Origin: DASVUS01 sp036388675
GTDB taxonomy: Bacteria; Armatimonadota; Abditibacteriia; Abditibacteriales; Abditibacteriaceae
Direction of reading: 5' to 3'
Length of the DNA stretch: 64,000 nt
Assembly (NCBI GenBank): GCA_036388675.1
Contig: DASVRI010000040.1
Coordinates: forward strand, 62,001 to 126,000
Below are positions 32,894-42,700 of the stretch, piece by piece (position 1 is the first letter of the stretch; every line of letters begins with the position of its first letter). The notes below the pieces were generated by a model, which saw only the letters and a list, made by a program, of their open reading frames with translations, ran no database searches and was not told the origin of the DNA. The translations under genes and the position numbers were made by a program.

Positions 32894-33240
32894 CTTCTGA
32901 CTTTAATGAGGCTCCCTAACATTCTGCTGATGGCGTCGCATTGTTCGCCGAGTGCGCTGTGCTCATCCTCCTTCAAGTAAGCGATTTCTTTAGCAATGAT
33001 GAGTTGCGTCCGCAATTCAGCGGCGGAACCTTTGGCCATGTAGAAGAATCGCACTGAATCTTTGTTGGTGCCTCGGTCATGGCCTTCGGCGATGTTGCTG
33101 GCGATACTCACTGCGGCCCTTCTTGCCTGGTCGCGCAATCCAAAATCGCGGTTGAACGCGCCCTCATTGGTGAGTTGATAAATGCTCACCGCTAAATCTT
33201 TCGCGCGCTGCCACACCTGCAAATCTTGAAAACGAGCCAT
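32881..33240 (-). CDS. Four-helix-bundle protein (S23/IVP family), copy 2
   Basis: About 119 residues from ATG 33240: FQDLQVWQRAKDLAVSIYQLT, FNRDFGLRDQARRAAVSIASNIAEGHDRGT, RFFYMAKGSAAELRTQLIIAKEIAYL. It is clearly the same family as the copy at 30803-31183 but diverged, so it is not a recent duplicate. It lies right after PrkA and is flanked by heptad repeats. Its stop overlaps the VOC start. Role unknown. Confidence 0.9.
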   Translation of the reverse strand: MARFQDLQVWQRAKDLAVSIYQLTNEGAFNRDFGLRDQARRAAVSIASNIAEGHDRGTNKDSVRFFYMAKGSAAELRTQLIIAKEIAYLKEDEHSALGEQCDAISRMLGSLIKVRSANL

Positions 33241-33273
33241 AACCGCAAACCTCAAACCGCTAACCCCGAACCT
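33241..33273. repeat. Heptad repeat arm (AACCGCA type), right flank of second four-helix-bundle gene
   Basis: Heptads AACCGCA, AACCTCA, AACCGCT, AACCCCG follow each other and reach into the last codon of PrkA. This is the inverted partner of the arm at 32856-32893. Confidence 0.65.
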
Positions 33274-35302
33274 ACTTCCTCACGTCGCCGCGTGCGAAGA
33301 TGCTCGCCACATATTGCAGCACGTCGTTGGCGCAGATGTCGCAGTAGCCATACTGGTTGATGAGCCGCGTCTTCACGACTTCGATCTTCTCCTGCGTTTC
33401 CTTGTCCACCACGTTACTGACGATGCTGGTCAGCTTGATCGAATCTTTCTGGTCTTCGAACAGCTTCAGTTCCAGCGCTTTGTGCAGGCGTGGATTGGAG
33501 TCGTAGGCGAAGGTCTTGCCGCCCAGAGCGAGGCTGCCGATGTAGTTCATGATCTCGCGGCGGAAGTCGTCTTTGCGGCTGTCCGGGATGTCGATCTTTT
33601 CTTCAATTGAACGCATCAAACGCTCGTCCGGATTTTCGTCGGCGCCGGTGAAACGATTCTTCACTTTCTCGCGCGAAACATAGGCGTTGACGTTGTCGAT
33701 GTAGTTGCCCGCGAGTCGCTTCAAGGCTTCTTCATCGGCGCTGATGGCGCGCTGCACTTCGCTCTTGGCAATGTCTTCGTATTCTTCCTTAACCACCGAG
33801 AGCAGTTCACGATAACGCTTCTTAACCTCTTCGTTGTTGATGAGCGAGTGGTGCGTCAGGCCCTGCTCCAGTTCGTTCATCACCATGAACGGGTTGACGC
33901 AGCCGTCGGCCTCGCCTGAAACCAGCGCATTGGAAATCTTGTCCTGGATGTAGCGCGGGCTGATGCCTTCCATGCCCTCAACTTTGGCGGCTTGCTTCAG
34001 CTCGCGGATGTTGTCGTCGGTGTAGCCGGGCAGCGTCTTACCGTCATAAAGCTTCAGCTTTTGCAAGAGCGAAAGCTCGGCTTTGTTGGGTTCTTCAAGG
34101 CGCGTCAGCACGCCCCACATCGCAGCGATTTCTACGGTGTGCGGCGCGATGTGCTTGCCCTTGATTTCCTTCGAGTTGTAATCGCGCTCGTAGATTTTGA
34201 TTTCGTCCGTCAGCTTGGTGTTGTAAGGCACGTCCACTTTGACGGTGCGGTCGCGCAGCGCTTCCATGAACTCGTTGGATTGCAACTTTTTGTATTCAGG
34301 CGAGTTGGTGTGGCCGATGATCACTTCATCAATATCAGTCTGCGGAAAACGCTTCGGCTTGATTTTGTGCTCCTGCGACGCACCGAGCAGGTCATACAAA
34401 AACGCCACGTCCAGCTTGAGCACTTCGACGAATTCAATCAGGCCACGATTGGCGACGTTGAACTCACCATCGAAGTTAAAAGCGCGTGGGTCGCTTTCCG
34501 AACCATACTCGGCAATCTTGCGATAGTTGATGTCGCCGGTCAGTTCGGTCGAGTCCTGGTTCTTTTCGTCTTTGGGCTGGAAGGTGCCGATGCCGACACG
34601 ATCTTGCTCTGAAAGCAGTACCCGGCGTACGCGCACCTTGTCGAGAACTTTGTGCCAGTTGCCCTCGGCCTTTTTCAGCTCTTCGCGGAACATGAAGCGG
34701 CACATCGGGCACAGGTCGCCCCTGATGTGGATGTATTTGCTTTCCTCGCGGCCTTCGTTCAACATGCCTTCGAGCTGTGGACGCAATTCGTGCGGCACAA
34801 GATGCAGCGGTTCTTCGTTCATCGGGCAGTGCAGCATCGTGCCGTCATCGGCGCACCACGAGAACGAATAGACGGCGCCTTCATCGGTTTTGGAATAGGC
34901 TTCAAGTCCCTTCTTCAGCAGGCGCACGATGGTGGACTTTGAAGAACCCACCGGGCCGTGCAACAAGAGTACTCGTTTCTCGGTGCCGTAGTTGCGCGCC
35001 GCGCTTTTGAAGATTTGCACCAGGTGCATGAGGGTGCGGTCGAGGCCATAGATGGCATCGCGGCCATGGTCGAAGGGGTCGCTAAAAAAGTTGTAGCGCG
35101 TGACCGGCTCTTTGTTTTCGGTATATTCTTCGTGCCCGTAAGACAGAATCATGCCGTAGAGGCGCTGGAATGCGGTCTGTGCCAGCCACGGATTATCGCG
35201 CACCAGATCGAGATATTCTTCGAAGCTGCCTTCCCAGGTGAGGTTGCGATAGAGTTCGGTATCCTGCGCGGCAACGAGTTGTTGCAAAATTACATTGGCC
35301 AT
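33272..35302 (-). CDS. prkA: PrkA family serine protein kinase
   Basis: 676 residues. The N-terminal AAA part has the P-loop in LLLHGPVGSSKSTIVRLLKKGLEAYSK, followed by a Cys-containing segment (GDLCPMCRFMF) and a second part with the PrkA C-terminal pattern (LFEDQKDSIKLTSIVSNVVDKETQEKI, YGYCDICANDVLQYVASIF). PrkA/YeaG acts in stress and sporulation; recent work in Bacillus describes protease activity of the AAA part. First gene of the minus-strand PrkA-YeaH-SpoVR group. A GAGTACTC copy (34967) encodes RVL just before the P-loop. Confidence 0.95.
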   Translation of the reverse strand: MANVILQQLVAAQDTELYRNLTWEGSFEEYLDLVRDNPWLAQTAFQRLYGMILSYGHEEYTENKEPVTRYNFFSDPFDHGRDAIYGLDRTLMHLVQIFKSAARNYGTEKRVLLLHGPVGSSKSTIVRLLKKGLEAYSKTDEGAVYSFSWCADDGTMLHCPMNEEPLHLVPHELRPQLEGMLNEGREESKYIHIRGDLCPMCRFMFREELKKAEGNWHKVLDKVRVRRVLLSEQDRVGIGTFQPKDEKNQDSTELTGDINYRKIAEYGSESDPRAFNFDGEFNVANRGLIEFVEVLKLDVAFLYDLLGASQEHKIKPKRFPQTDIDEVIIGHTNSPEYKKLQSNEFMEALRDRTVKVDVPYNTKLTDEIKIYERDYNSKEIKGKHIAPHTVEIAAMWGVLTRLEEPNKAELSLLQKLKLYDGKTLPGYTDDNIRELKQAAKVEGMEGISPRYIQDKISNALVSGEADGCVNPFMVMNELEQGLTHHSLINNEEVKKRYRELLSVVKEEYEDIAKSEVQRAISADEEALKRLAGNYIDNVNAYVSREKVKNRFTGADENPDERLMRSIEEKIDIPDSRKDDFRREIMNYIGSLALGGKTFAYDSNPRLHKALELKLFEDQKDSIKLTSIVSNVVDKETQEKIEVVKTRLINQYGYCDICANDVLQYVASIFARGDVRK

Positions 35303-36061
35303 AAGGGGTTGACCTCCTGCGGTGGCGAAGAACTGCCAGATGCAAAACGCTGAAGCAAGATTAAATTTAAGGAGAACTTAAAACTTGCGCGGAAGAAGCA
35401 ATGAGCCAGGGCGAATACCGGCGCTTCGCCCGAAAAATACTTCGTTGAGGAGTCGTTGCGCCTGATGAGTACTCGTAAAAGCAAAGCCTGTGGAGTAGCG
35501 AGGCGAAACGAACAAGTGCGATGACGCGACGCCCAACCATTGCGGCACGCACATCGAGGATGCGGCACAACGGGCTTCACGACAATCCGGCAGGAGTTCT
35601 GGCAGGAGTCGGAGTGGCGCCCGTGTGGCGCGGAAATTACAGATTGACGCGGCAAGCGAGAAGGCGGGAGCCTATCCAGGCGGCAAGCCCGGGAACGCAA
35701 TGCGTCGAGAGGTACGATGCCTAATCTTCGGCGGGCGCTTCGCGGAGGAACGCTTGAGCGTGTTGGCTCAATGCCGAGCGTTGTGCTCGAAAAACGTTCG
35801 AGAGGCGAATCCGAATATTGGCGCCTGCAATGGTGCTACGGATAACGGCGGCTGCGACGCTACGACGGCACATCAGATTCTTGAATCAACACAATATTGG
35901 CCAAAGGAGGACCTACTGCCAATATGTTAAAATATCGTAAACGATTTATGTATCGCTTGTCAAGAACCCTGGCAACTTATGGCGACTTTGACGATACATG
36001 ACGGGCAAGAGTTCCGAATCGTTGGCACTTCGCGCCGCACCCTCATCGGAGCAGTTCATCA
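35303..36061. other. 759-bp intergenic region between divergent prkA and smc
   Basis: I see no convincing gene here. It holds one GAGTACTC copy (35467) and a hairpin with ATATTGGC (35894-35901) pairing with GCCAATAT (35918-35925). A 22-codon frame starts at ATG 35924 with GGAGG 13 bases upstream, which is too weak to call. The GC-rich stretch 35480-35880 has many short self-complementary pieces and could encode a structured RNA, but I cannot match it to RNase P, 6S, tmRNA or SRP RNA. Promoters for both flanking genes must lie here. Confidence 0.5.
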
Positions 36062-39000
36062 ATGTACTTAAAAAGCCTCGCACTTTCGGGTTTTAAAACC
36101 TTTGCAGACGATACACAGCTTCAGTTTGGCCCCGGCATCACGGCCATCGTGGGGCCGAATGGCAGCGGTAAGTCGAACATCGTGGACGCGATTTTGTGGT
36201 CGCTGGGCGAGCGCAGTCACAAAGCGTTGCGCGGCCATGCGCCGACCGACGTGATTTTCAACGGCAGCGCCGCGCGCACGCAGATGGGCATGGCCGAAGT
36301 GTCGCTGTTTTTCGACAACGACGACAAAAGCCTGCCGCTCGACTTCAAGGAAGTGCAGGTGACGCGGCGCGTCTTTCGCGACGGCGACAGCGAATACGCC
36401 ATCAACAAAACCAGGTGCCGCCTGCGCGACGTGTCCGACCTGTTTCTCGATACCGGCGTTGGCCCGGAAACCTATTCGATTGTATCGCAGCGCGAAATCG
36501 ACTCCATCCTTTCCGCCAAACCAGAAGACCGTCGCGGCCTGATCGAAGGCGTGGCCGGTGTGCAGAAATACCGCGCACGCCGCACCGAAACGCGGCGCAA
36601 GTTGGACAAAGTCGAAACCGATTTGCTACGCGTGCTTGACATCACCAGCGAGTTGGAAAGCCAGCTTTTGCCGCTTGCCGAACAGGCCGAACTGGCGCGC
36701 GAATACGACAACTACATGCAGCGCCTGCGAGTACTCCAACTGGCGATTCTGGCGCGCGAATACGACGTGCGCTTGAAGCGCCAGACTGCGCTCGAAGAAT
36801 CGCAGACGGCGACCGCGCAAAGCGTGCAAGAAAACGGCGCGGCCATCGCGCAGCTCGAAGCGAGCGAAGCCGAACTCGAACTCAAGATGCGCGCCATGGA
36901 AGAGCAGATGGACGCGCTGCAAAGTGAAACAACCGATGTCGTGACGCGCCTGAAATCGGAAGAAGGCGCTATCGCCGTGGCGCGCGAACGCCGCCGCGCT
37001 CTCACCGAGCAACAGGAATTTCAGGCGCAGGAAATCGGGCTTTTGCGCGGTCGCATCAACGCCGCAACGGAAAGCATGAACACGCAGCGTGCCGAGTTGG
37101 AGAGCACGCAAAACGCTTCCGCCGGTTTGTCGAGCGCCGCCGCCGATGCCGAAGCGCGACTAGGCGCTGCCAACGCGCAGCTTTCGGAAGCGACGCGTGA
37201 ATTGCAGCAGCGCCAAAGCAAAGTCATTGAACTGCTTCGCGCTTCTCAATCGAAGCGCGAAGCCGCCGCCGCCGGTCGCGCCGAAGCGCAGGCGCTTGAA
37301 CATCGCTTGCAAGATTTACAGCGCCTGGCGCAAACGCTGCGCGAAGAATCGCAAAGCGTAGCACAGATGCGCCAAACCGTGCGCGAGCAACTCGAAGCGA
37401 CACGCGCCCAGCACAAAGCGGCGGAAGCGAAAATCGCGCAAGCGCGCGAGAAAGTGCAGCAAAAGCAAAACGAGCACTCGCAAAGCGCCAACGAACTCAA
37501 CGCGGCGCGCGAGCAGCGTTCGGGCATTCAGTCGCGTCTCAACGTTTTGCGCGAGTTGGAAGAAAACCTGGAAGGTGTGCAGGGCGGCGCGCGTTCGGTG
37601 TTATCGGCGGTGAAGAAGGGTCAGTTACCGGATCGCTACACTCTGGTTGCCGATGCCATTCGCGCGCCGCGCGAGCTGGAGCAGGCGATTGAAGTGGCGC
37701 TCGGCGCGGGCGTACACAACCTGTTATGCGATACGGACGCGGAAGCGAAAACCGCTATCACTTGGCTGAAGAAAAACCAGGCCGGACGCGCTACGTTTCT
37801 GCCGCTGAATAACTTGCGCGCCAGCGGCGTTGGGGATCGCACCCGCGCGCTGCTCAAAGAACGCGGCGTGCGCGGCATCGCCTCCAGTCTCGTATCTTTT
37901 GATGACGCGCTGCGTCCCGCCGTCGAGTATTTGCTGGGGCGAGTACTCATCGTCGAGACGCTGGATGATGCGGTTGCCCTCGCGCGTCGCTGCGATAACG
38001 GTGTGCGGCTTGTCACGCTTGAAGGCGAACTGGTGTTGCCGGCGGGTGCGATTACCGGCGGGCAGGGCAAGCAGAAAGCCTCTGGTTTGCTGGCGCGCAA
38101 GCGTGAACTCGATGAATCGCAAGCGCGCGTTGAAGAACTCAATCGCCAGTTGCAGGAGCGCAACGACACATTGAATGCCGCGCGTGCTGCCGTCGAAGAA
38201 GCGCAGAAAGAGCAGCGTGCCGCACAGGAAGAAGCCAACGAGTTGCGCTCGCAAATCGCGCGGCAGGAGCGCGAAGAAGAGCACGGCGAACGCGAAGCGC
38301 GCCGCGTGCAGAACAACGCCGACGCGACCGAATCGCAGTTGAAGCAGGTGCGCGCCACAGTTGAATCGCGCAGCACACAGCAAGACGAATTCGACCGCCA
38401 GGCGATTGAACTTGATGCCCAGGCGCACGCGCTGGATGCCGCCGTCGCCGAAGCGCAGAAAATTGTGGCGCAGCGCCAGCAGGAGCGAGAAGATGTCGCG
38501 ACGAGTGTAGCCGATGTGCGCGCCGAGTACTCGGCAGCGCAGGAACGCCAGAGCGCGATGCGCCGCGCCATAGTTGAACTGGAGCGCCAGATCAAAGAGT
38601 TCGAGGCGCAGATTGTTTCCAAGCAGCACAGCATCGAGCGCGCCGCTGGCGAGGACGCGCAGCTTGTCGCGGGCGAGGCCGAACACGTCAGCCGTTTGTC
38701 GCAATTGCAGCAGCGCCGCGACGAGCTGGAAGCAGCCTTTATTCAATGGCGCGCCGGGCGCCAGGAGGGCTTGCAAAAACTGGAAGAAACCGGGGCATCT
38801 TTGCGCCAGCGCCGCACTGCCTTGCACGCTGCCGAAGAAGAGTTACACAAAATCGAGATTCGCCTCACCTCGACGCAGACCGAAATGCAGGACATGGAGC
38901 GTCGCTTCGGTGAAGAGTTCAGCTTAAGCGTGGAAGAAGCGCTGCCACGCCGCGATGACATCGAAGGTAAGCAACTCGCGCTGGATGAAATTGAAGTGCT

Positions 39001-39742
39001 GAAAGATAAAGTCGGTGCGCTGGGTAATGTCAACGTCGGTGCGATTCAGCAGCACGAGCAAGTCAAGGAACGCCTCGATTTTCTGAGTACTCAAAAAGCC
39101 GATCTGGACTCGGCCAGGACGCAATTGGAAGAAATCATCGCCGACATCGACAGTCGCACGCACGACCGTTTCATGACCAGTTTCAAAGCGGTGCAAATCG
39201 CGTTTGATGAACTGTTCAAGCGCGTTTTCGATGGCGGCTCGACCGAGCTTTCCCTCACGCACCCCGACAATTTACTGGAAACCGGCATCGACTTGCGCGT
39301 GCAGCCGCCGGGCAAGGGCGCGCAGGACATTTCGCTTTTATCGGGCGGCGAGCGCGCGCTTACGGCGTTGTCGTTTATGCTGGCGCTGTTGCGCGTTAAT
39401 CCCAGCCCGTTTGTGGTGTTGGACGAGGTGGATGCGCCGCTCGATCAGAGCAACGTCGGGCGCTTCACGCAATTGTTACGTGAATTTACCGACCACACGC
39501 AGTTCATCGTGATTACGCACAACAACGGCACCATGCAGGCGGCGGATGTGCTTTACGGTGTTACAATGCAGGAGCAGGGCATATCGCGCTTAGTTTCAGT
39601 GCGTCTGGTGGACGATGAACGCGTGCCGCATGATGGCTCTGCTGACGGAGCAAACGGCCTTGCCAATGGTTTGAGCAACGGCGCCGGCCCGTCACGCAAT
39701 GGCGTTGCGAGCACGCGGGATGAATCTTTGGTGGCGGCCTGA
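36062..39742 (+). CDS. smc: Chromosome segregation protein SMC
   Basis: 1226 residues with the full SMC layout: Walker A in AIVGPNGSGKSNIVDAILW, a long coiled coil, the hinge around residues 500-660 (LEGVQGGARSVLSAVKKGQL through TGGQGKQKASGLLARKRELDESQ), a return coil, the ABC signature LLSGGERALTALSFMLAL and Walker B in FVVLDEVDAPLDQSNV. It loads on DNA near the origin and helps arrange and separate chromosomes. The tail after residue 1195 (GLANGLSNGAG...) is low in complexity. It carries four GAGTACTC copies (36729, 37941, 38525, 39085). It is not next to rnc or ftsY here, as it often is. Confidence 0.96.
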   Translation: MYLKSLALSGFKTFADDTQLQFGPGITAIVGPNGSGKSNIVDAILWSLGERSHKALRGHAPTDVIFNGSAARTQMGMAEVSLFFDNDDKSLPLDFKEVQVTRRVFRDGDSEYAINKTRCRLRDVSDLFLDTGVGPETYSIVSQREIDSILSAKPEDRRGLIEGVAGVQKYRARRTETRRKLDKVETDLLRVLDITSELESQLLPLAEQAELAREYDNYMQRLRVLQLAILAREYDVRLKRQTALEESQTATAQSVQENGAAIAQLEASEAELELKMRAMEEQMDALQSETTDVVTRLKSEEGAIAVARERRRALTEQQEFQAQEIGLLRGRINAATESMNTQRAELESTQNASAGLSSAAADAEARLGAANAQLSEATRELQQRQSKVIELLRASQSKREAAAAGRAEAQALEHRLQDLQRLAQTLREESQSVAQMRQTVREQLEATRAQHKAAEAKIAQAREKVQQKQNEHSQSANELNAAREQRSGIQSRLNVLRELEENLEGVQGGARSVLSAVKKGQLPDRYTLVADAIRAPRELEQAIEVALGAGVHNLLCDTDAEAKTAITWLKKNQAGRATFLPLNNLRASGVGDRTRALLKERGVRGIASSLVSFDDALRPAVEYLLGRVLIVETLDDAVALARRCDNGVRLVTLEGELVLPAGAITGGQGKQKASGLLARKRELDESQARVEELNRQLQERNDTLNAARAAVEEAQKEQRAAQEEANELRSQIARQEREEEHGEREARRVQNNADATESQLKQVRATVESRSTQQDEFDRQAIELDAQAHALDAAVAEAQKIVAQRQQEREDVATSVADVRAEYSAAQERQSAMRRAIVELERQIKEFEAQIVSKQHSIERAAGEDAQLVAGEAEHVSRLSQLQQRRDELEAAFIQWRAGRQEGLQKLEETGASLRQRRTALHAAEEELHKIEIRLTSTQTEMQDMERRFGEEFSLSVEEALPRRDDIEGKQLALDEIEVLKDKVGALGNVNVGAIQQHEQVKERLDFLSTQKADLDSARTQLEEIIADIDSRTHDRFMTSFKAVQIAFDELFKRVFDGGSTELSLTHPDNLLETGIDLRVQPPGKGAQDISLLSGGERALTALSFMLALLRVNPSPFVVLDEVDAPLDQSNVGRFTQLLREFTDHTQFIVITHNNGTMQAADVLYGVTMQEQGISRLVSVRLVDDERVPHDGSADGANGLANGLSNGAGPSRNGVASTRDESLVAA

Positions 39743-39824
39743 GTGTGAGCCCATAACACCGATACTCATGTGGACTTCCTGTTGACCATGATCTGCCAAA
39801 ACTTCTGCAAAGGGCATTTTGAAA

Positions 39825-40325
39825 ATGCGTAAAATTATTGGCTTGATAGTTGTGGTGTTGATGGTGGTCGGCTTGTTCGGCTTTGTGCGCCAGTGGCGCA
39901 GCACCACAGCGCCGGCCTATGGAACAGGTGACATTGCGGGCAACAGCGCCGACCGGGCCGAGCGTGATGAACGTGGTGTCGGCACCAGGATGCGCGAGAG
40001 GTTTCGCAATATTACCCAGCAACCGACACGTTATGCAAATAAACGTATAACGGTAACAGGCCGCGTGCGTGGCGCCACCAAAATAGCTTCCAATCGCAAT
40101 ATTTATACGCTGACACAGGGCGACTATCGCCTGCTCGTGATTGATGATGGGCCGCGTCCACGCGAATACTGGCCGCGCACCGTGAATGGTGTGGTCAAGT
40201 TGATCGGGCCTCCAGTGGGCGGTCTGCAATACGCCTATATCGTGGATGTCAAACAGCCCGCGAAATTCAGTGCGCCGCAGTGGAACGACATCCAGCAATA
40301 CTTCACCAAAGGCCCGAACGAATAA
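39825..40325 (+). CDS. Membrane-anchored protein with OB-like domain
   Basis: About 166 residues from ATG 39825 (AAAGG upstream; a TTG at 39819 is an alternative). One N-terminal membrane helix (KIIGLIVVVLMVVGLFGFV) is followed by a charged linker and an OB-like beta domain: YANKRITVTGRVRGATKI, IYTLTQGDYRLLVIDDGP, GVVKLIGPPVGGLQYAYIVDV. Similar anchored OB domains occur in envelope stress proteins, but no family can be named. It follows smc by about 80 bases and may be cotranscribed. Confidence 0.7.
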   Translation: MRKIIGLIVVVLMVVGLFGFVRQWRSTTAPAYGTGDIAGNSADRAERDERGVGTRMRERFRNITQQPTRYANKRITVTGRVRGATKIASNRNIYTLTQGDYRLLVIDDGPRPREYWPRTVNGVVKLIGPPVGGLQYAYIVDVKQPAKFSAPQWNDIQQYFTKGPNE

Positions 40326-40444
40326 ATCGCATTGATGCGGGCTGAGAAGACCTCATCTTTCGCAAACTTGCAGGATGAGGCCGTATACCGTGAGGCCGTA
40401 TGCCATGCGCCCCAACATACATCGACATCGCAATGAAACGCGCC

Positions 40445-41233
40445 TTAATGTGATTCGATCAGCTTTTTCGCCAGGCAGCGACGCTTGAATTCCGTCATTC
40501 CGGCGCGGTGCCGGGGCGTTAGCGAGTACTCGATTGCTTCACGCAGATAGCTTTCAATTGTTGCGGCGGGAATGTTGGCCGTAGCATCGCGTGCGATCTC
40601 TATGATGCGCTGCGTGCCCTCGTCGCGCGCCTGGTTCAGCAAGGTCGCGAGTTCCGCTTGGGTGTGCGGCTCCAAGCCGCGCCGCGTCACCCACGCCGCA
40701 TATACAAACGGCAGTCCTGTTATTCTCTTCCACGCCAAGCCCAAATCGAGAATGGCCGTATTGCTTTCCTGCGCGCGCGGTGTAGCTTCCAGCGCGTTGT
40801 CACCGATAAGCAAAGCGGCGTCGTGTGCATCGAACATGGTGTCGAAGTCTGGCGTGTGTTCGATGAATGCGGGAGTGATGCCGTAGCCATCTTCCAGCAC
40901 GATGCGCAGCAGGGCCACCGAGGTACGTGAACTGGCATCGACTGTAACGCTCGTAATCTCTTGCAACGGCACACGATGAAATAGTAGAACTGAACGCACC
41001 GCCTGGCTGCTGCCGATACACGCGTCTGAAATCACGCTTTCACCGACGCCCCGAAAGTGCTCGACAATGGGAATCAAAGCCACATCGCATTCGCCGCGCG
41101 CCAGTTGTGGCGCCAGTTGTGACGGCACGGCGCGCACTACGTCAACCTGAGTACTGGCTTGCAGCGTGTGCTGTTGCAGCGTGTGATATAGCGGTAATGC
41201 GTTAAGGTAGGGCACGACGCCAAGGCGCATCAT
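40445..41233 (-). CDS. mqnA: Chorismate dehydratase MqnA (futalosine menaquinone pathway)
   Basis: 262 residues with a periplasmic-binding-protein-like fold: MRLGVVPYLNALPL, then VDVVRAVPSQLAPQLARGECDVALIPIVE and ISDACIGSSQAVRSVLLFHRVP, the last being the MqnA fingerprint. The enzyme turns chorismate into 3-enolpyruvylbenzoate, the first step of menaquinone synthesis via futalosine. It starts three bases after the TerC stop, so the two are cotranscribed. The GAGTACTC copy at 40524 is read as EYS. No other mqn gene is in the window. Confidence 0.9.
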   Translation of the reverse strand: MMRLGVVPYLNALPLYHTLQQHTLQASTQVDVVRAVPSQLAPQLARGECDVALIPIVEHFRGVGESVISDACIGSSQAVRSVLLFHRVPLQEITSVTVDASSRTSVALLRIVLEDGYGITPAFIEHTPDFDTMFDAHDAALLIGDNALEATPRAQESNTAILDLGLAWKRITGLPFVYAAWVTRRGLEPHTQAELATLLNQARDEGTQRIIEIARDATANIPAATIESYLREAIEYSLTPRHRAGMTEFKRRCLAKKLIESH

Positions 41234-41236
41234 AGT

Positions 41237-42400
41237 TTATTGATGAATGCGCGCTCCATCGCTTTCGTCTGTAGCAGGCGAATGTTCGGCATGGCCGGGC
41301 GGCAGTTCCACCGTCGAAGCGTCATCAGTTTCGGGATGCAAGATCGTCACGAGAATGGAGACCAGAAAACAGCCCAGTGCCATGCCATAAAGCGTGGACG
41401 CCGCGCCGTCCGACTTGAAAAGAAAATCGAGAATCAGACCGATCGCGCCAAACAGGGCCGTCAACAGCAATCCGCTTTGCCAGGTCTTCAGTTTCAATAA
41501 AGACATCAGAACTGCAACGGAAAGCGAACCGAGCACCGCGCCCAGCGCCAGCGGCGTTTCGATTTTATAATCGGTGTGGCCCAGCAGCATTTTTACACCG
41601 ATAAAAGCGAGAATGAAGGCCAGGGCAGTTTTAAGATAGTGAAACTTGTCCATCACGCCTGAGAGCGCAAAATAAAGCGAACGCAAACCGAGAATCGCAA
41701 AAACGTTGGATGTAAAAACGATGAACGGGTCTTTTGTGACGCCGAAAATGGCCGGAATCGAATCGATGGCGAAAACTACGTCCGTCGTCTCCACAATCAA
41801 GAGAACGATGAATAGCGGCGTCGCCACACGCTTGCTGTTTTCCCAGATGAAAAACCTGTCGCCGTGGAACTGCGGCGTGATGGACATGAATCTCTTGGCG
41901 AAATTCACTAGCGGGTTCTTATCGGGATCGACTTCGGCATCTTTGCCGAAAGCCAGTTTAAAACCGGTGTAAACCAGAAAGGCGCCGAAAATGTAGATGA
42001 CCCATTCAAAACGATGAAGCAGGGCCGCGCCCGCAAAAATCATGGTGGCGCGCATGAGGAGCGCGCCTAAAATACCCCAGAATAAAACTTTGTGTTGATG
42101 TTCGGGCGCGACTTTGAAATAGGAGAAAATCAGGATGAAAACAAAGATGTTGTCAACGCTCAGCGAGTACTCAATAAGATAGCCGGTCAGGAATTCCAGC
42201 GCCTTGTTGCTGTTGTAGTATCTCCAAACGCCGCCGCAAAAGGCAAAAGCCAGCGTTACCCAGACGGCTGTCCAGCGCAACGCCTGTCCCACGGAAATCG
42301 TGTGCGACTTGCGATTAAAAACGCCCAGGTCGAGCGCCAGCATACCCAGTACAAAAGCGGTGAATGCGACCCATGCCCATATCGGTACCGATTGTGTCAT
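41237..42400 (-). CDS. TerC family membrane protein
   Basis: About 387 residues from ATG 42400. Eight to nine membrane helices with the family motifs YLIEYSLSVDNIFVFILIFSYF and LIVETTDVVFAIDSIPAIFGVTKDPFIVFTSNVFAILGLRSLY; the acidic residues in both repeats are thought to bind metal. TerC/Alx proteins export manganese or support membrane-protein metal loading. I see no yybP-ykoY-type riboswitch in the 300 bases upstream. The GAGTACTC copy at 42165 encodes the EYS just before LSVDN. Confidence 0.92.
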   Translation of the reverse strand: MTQSVPIWAWVAFTAFVLGMLALDLGVFNRKSHTISVGQALRWTAVWVTLAFAFCGGVWRYYNSNKALEFLTGYLIEYSLSVDNIFVFILIFSYFKVAPEHQHKVLFWGILGALLMRATMIFAGAALLHRFEWVIYIFGAFLVYTGFKLAFGKDAEVDPDKNPLVNFAKRFMSITPQFHGDRFFIWENSKRVATPLFIVLLIVETTDVVFAIDSIPAIFGVTKDPFIVFTSNVFAILGLRSLYFALSGVMDKFHYLKTALAFILAFIGVKMLLGHTDYKIETPLALGAVLGSLSVAVLMSLLKLKTWQSGLLLTALFGAIGLILDFLFKSDGAASTLYGMALGCFLVSILVTILHPETDDASTVELPPGHAEHSPATDESDGARIHQ

Positions 42401-42464
42401 GTATGAATTTGCCTTCACAAAGCCGGAGCAATACCTAATCCAAGTTGCACCTATGAGATTGCCC

Positions 42465-42506
42465 GCCGCTCAAGCAGTGCCGCTCAAGCAGTGCCGCTCA
42501 AGCAGC
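42465..42506. repeat. 14-bp tandem repeat, three units
   Basis: GCCGCTCAAGCAGT is repeated at 42465, 42479 and, with one change, 42493. It lies about 65 bases upstream of the terC start, in the terC leader. Confidence 0.8.
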
Positions 42507-42650
42507 GGGCTGATGATGAGAAGCCCCTGAACCGGGCTGATGATCACTCTTCAGGCCGCTTCGTTCGTAACAGCACCCAGATTCTTTACGCGGTTTGAAC
42601 ACGAGAACGAGACCAGCGCTGCAACAGCCTTCTGCGCCGAGGGATAAAGC

Positions 42651-42688
42651 AAAGCGAGAGACAAGCCGTGACGCTTATCTCTCGCTTT
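42651..42688 (-). terminator. Terminator after topA
   Basis: AAAGCGAGAGA (42651-42661) pairs with TCTCTCGCTTT (42678-42688). Read on the minus strand, the hairpin is followed by GCTTT, just after the topA stop. Confidence 0.65.
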
Positions 42689-42700
42689 GGCTTTGCGGTT

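Noticed and set aside
30803..33240. Diversity-generating retroelement, because of the four-helix-bundle (Avd-like) genes
   Set aside because: No reverse transcriptase and no template/variable repeat pair is present; these are S23-family proteins.
37636..38827. Long minus-strand frames opposite smc
   Set aside because: Ser/Cys/Arg-rich translations opposite a clear SMC coiled coil; shadows of coding bias.
42401..42700. Manganese riboswitch upstream of terC
   Set aside because: No conserved yybP-ykoY-type loops seen; only a 14-bp tandem repeat and the topA terminator.
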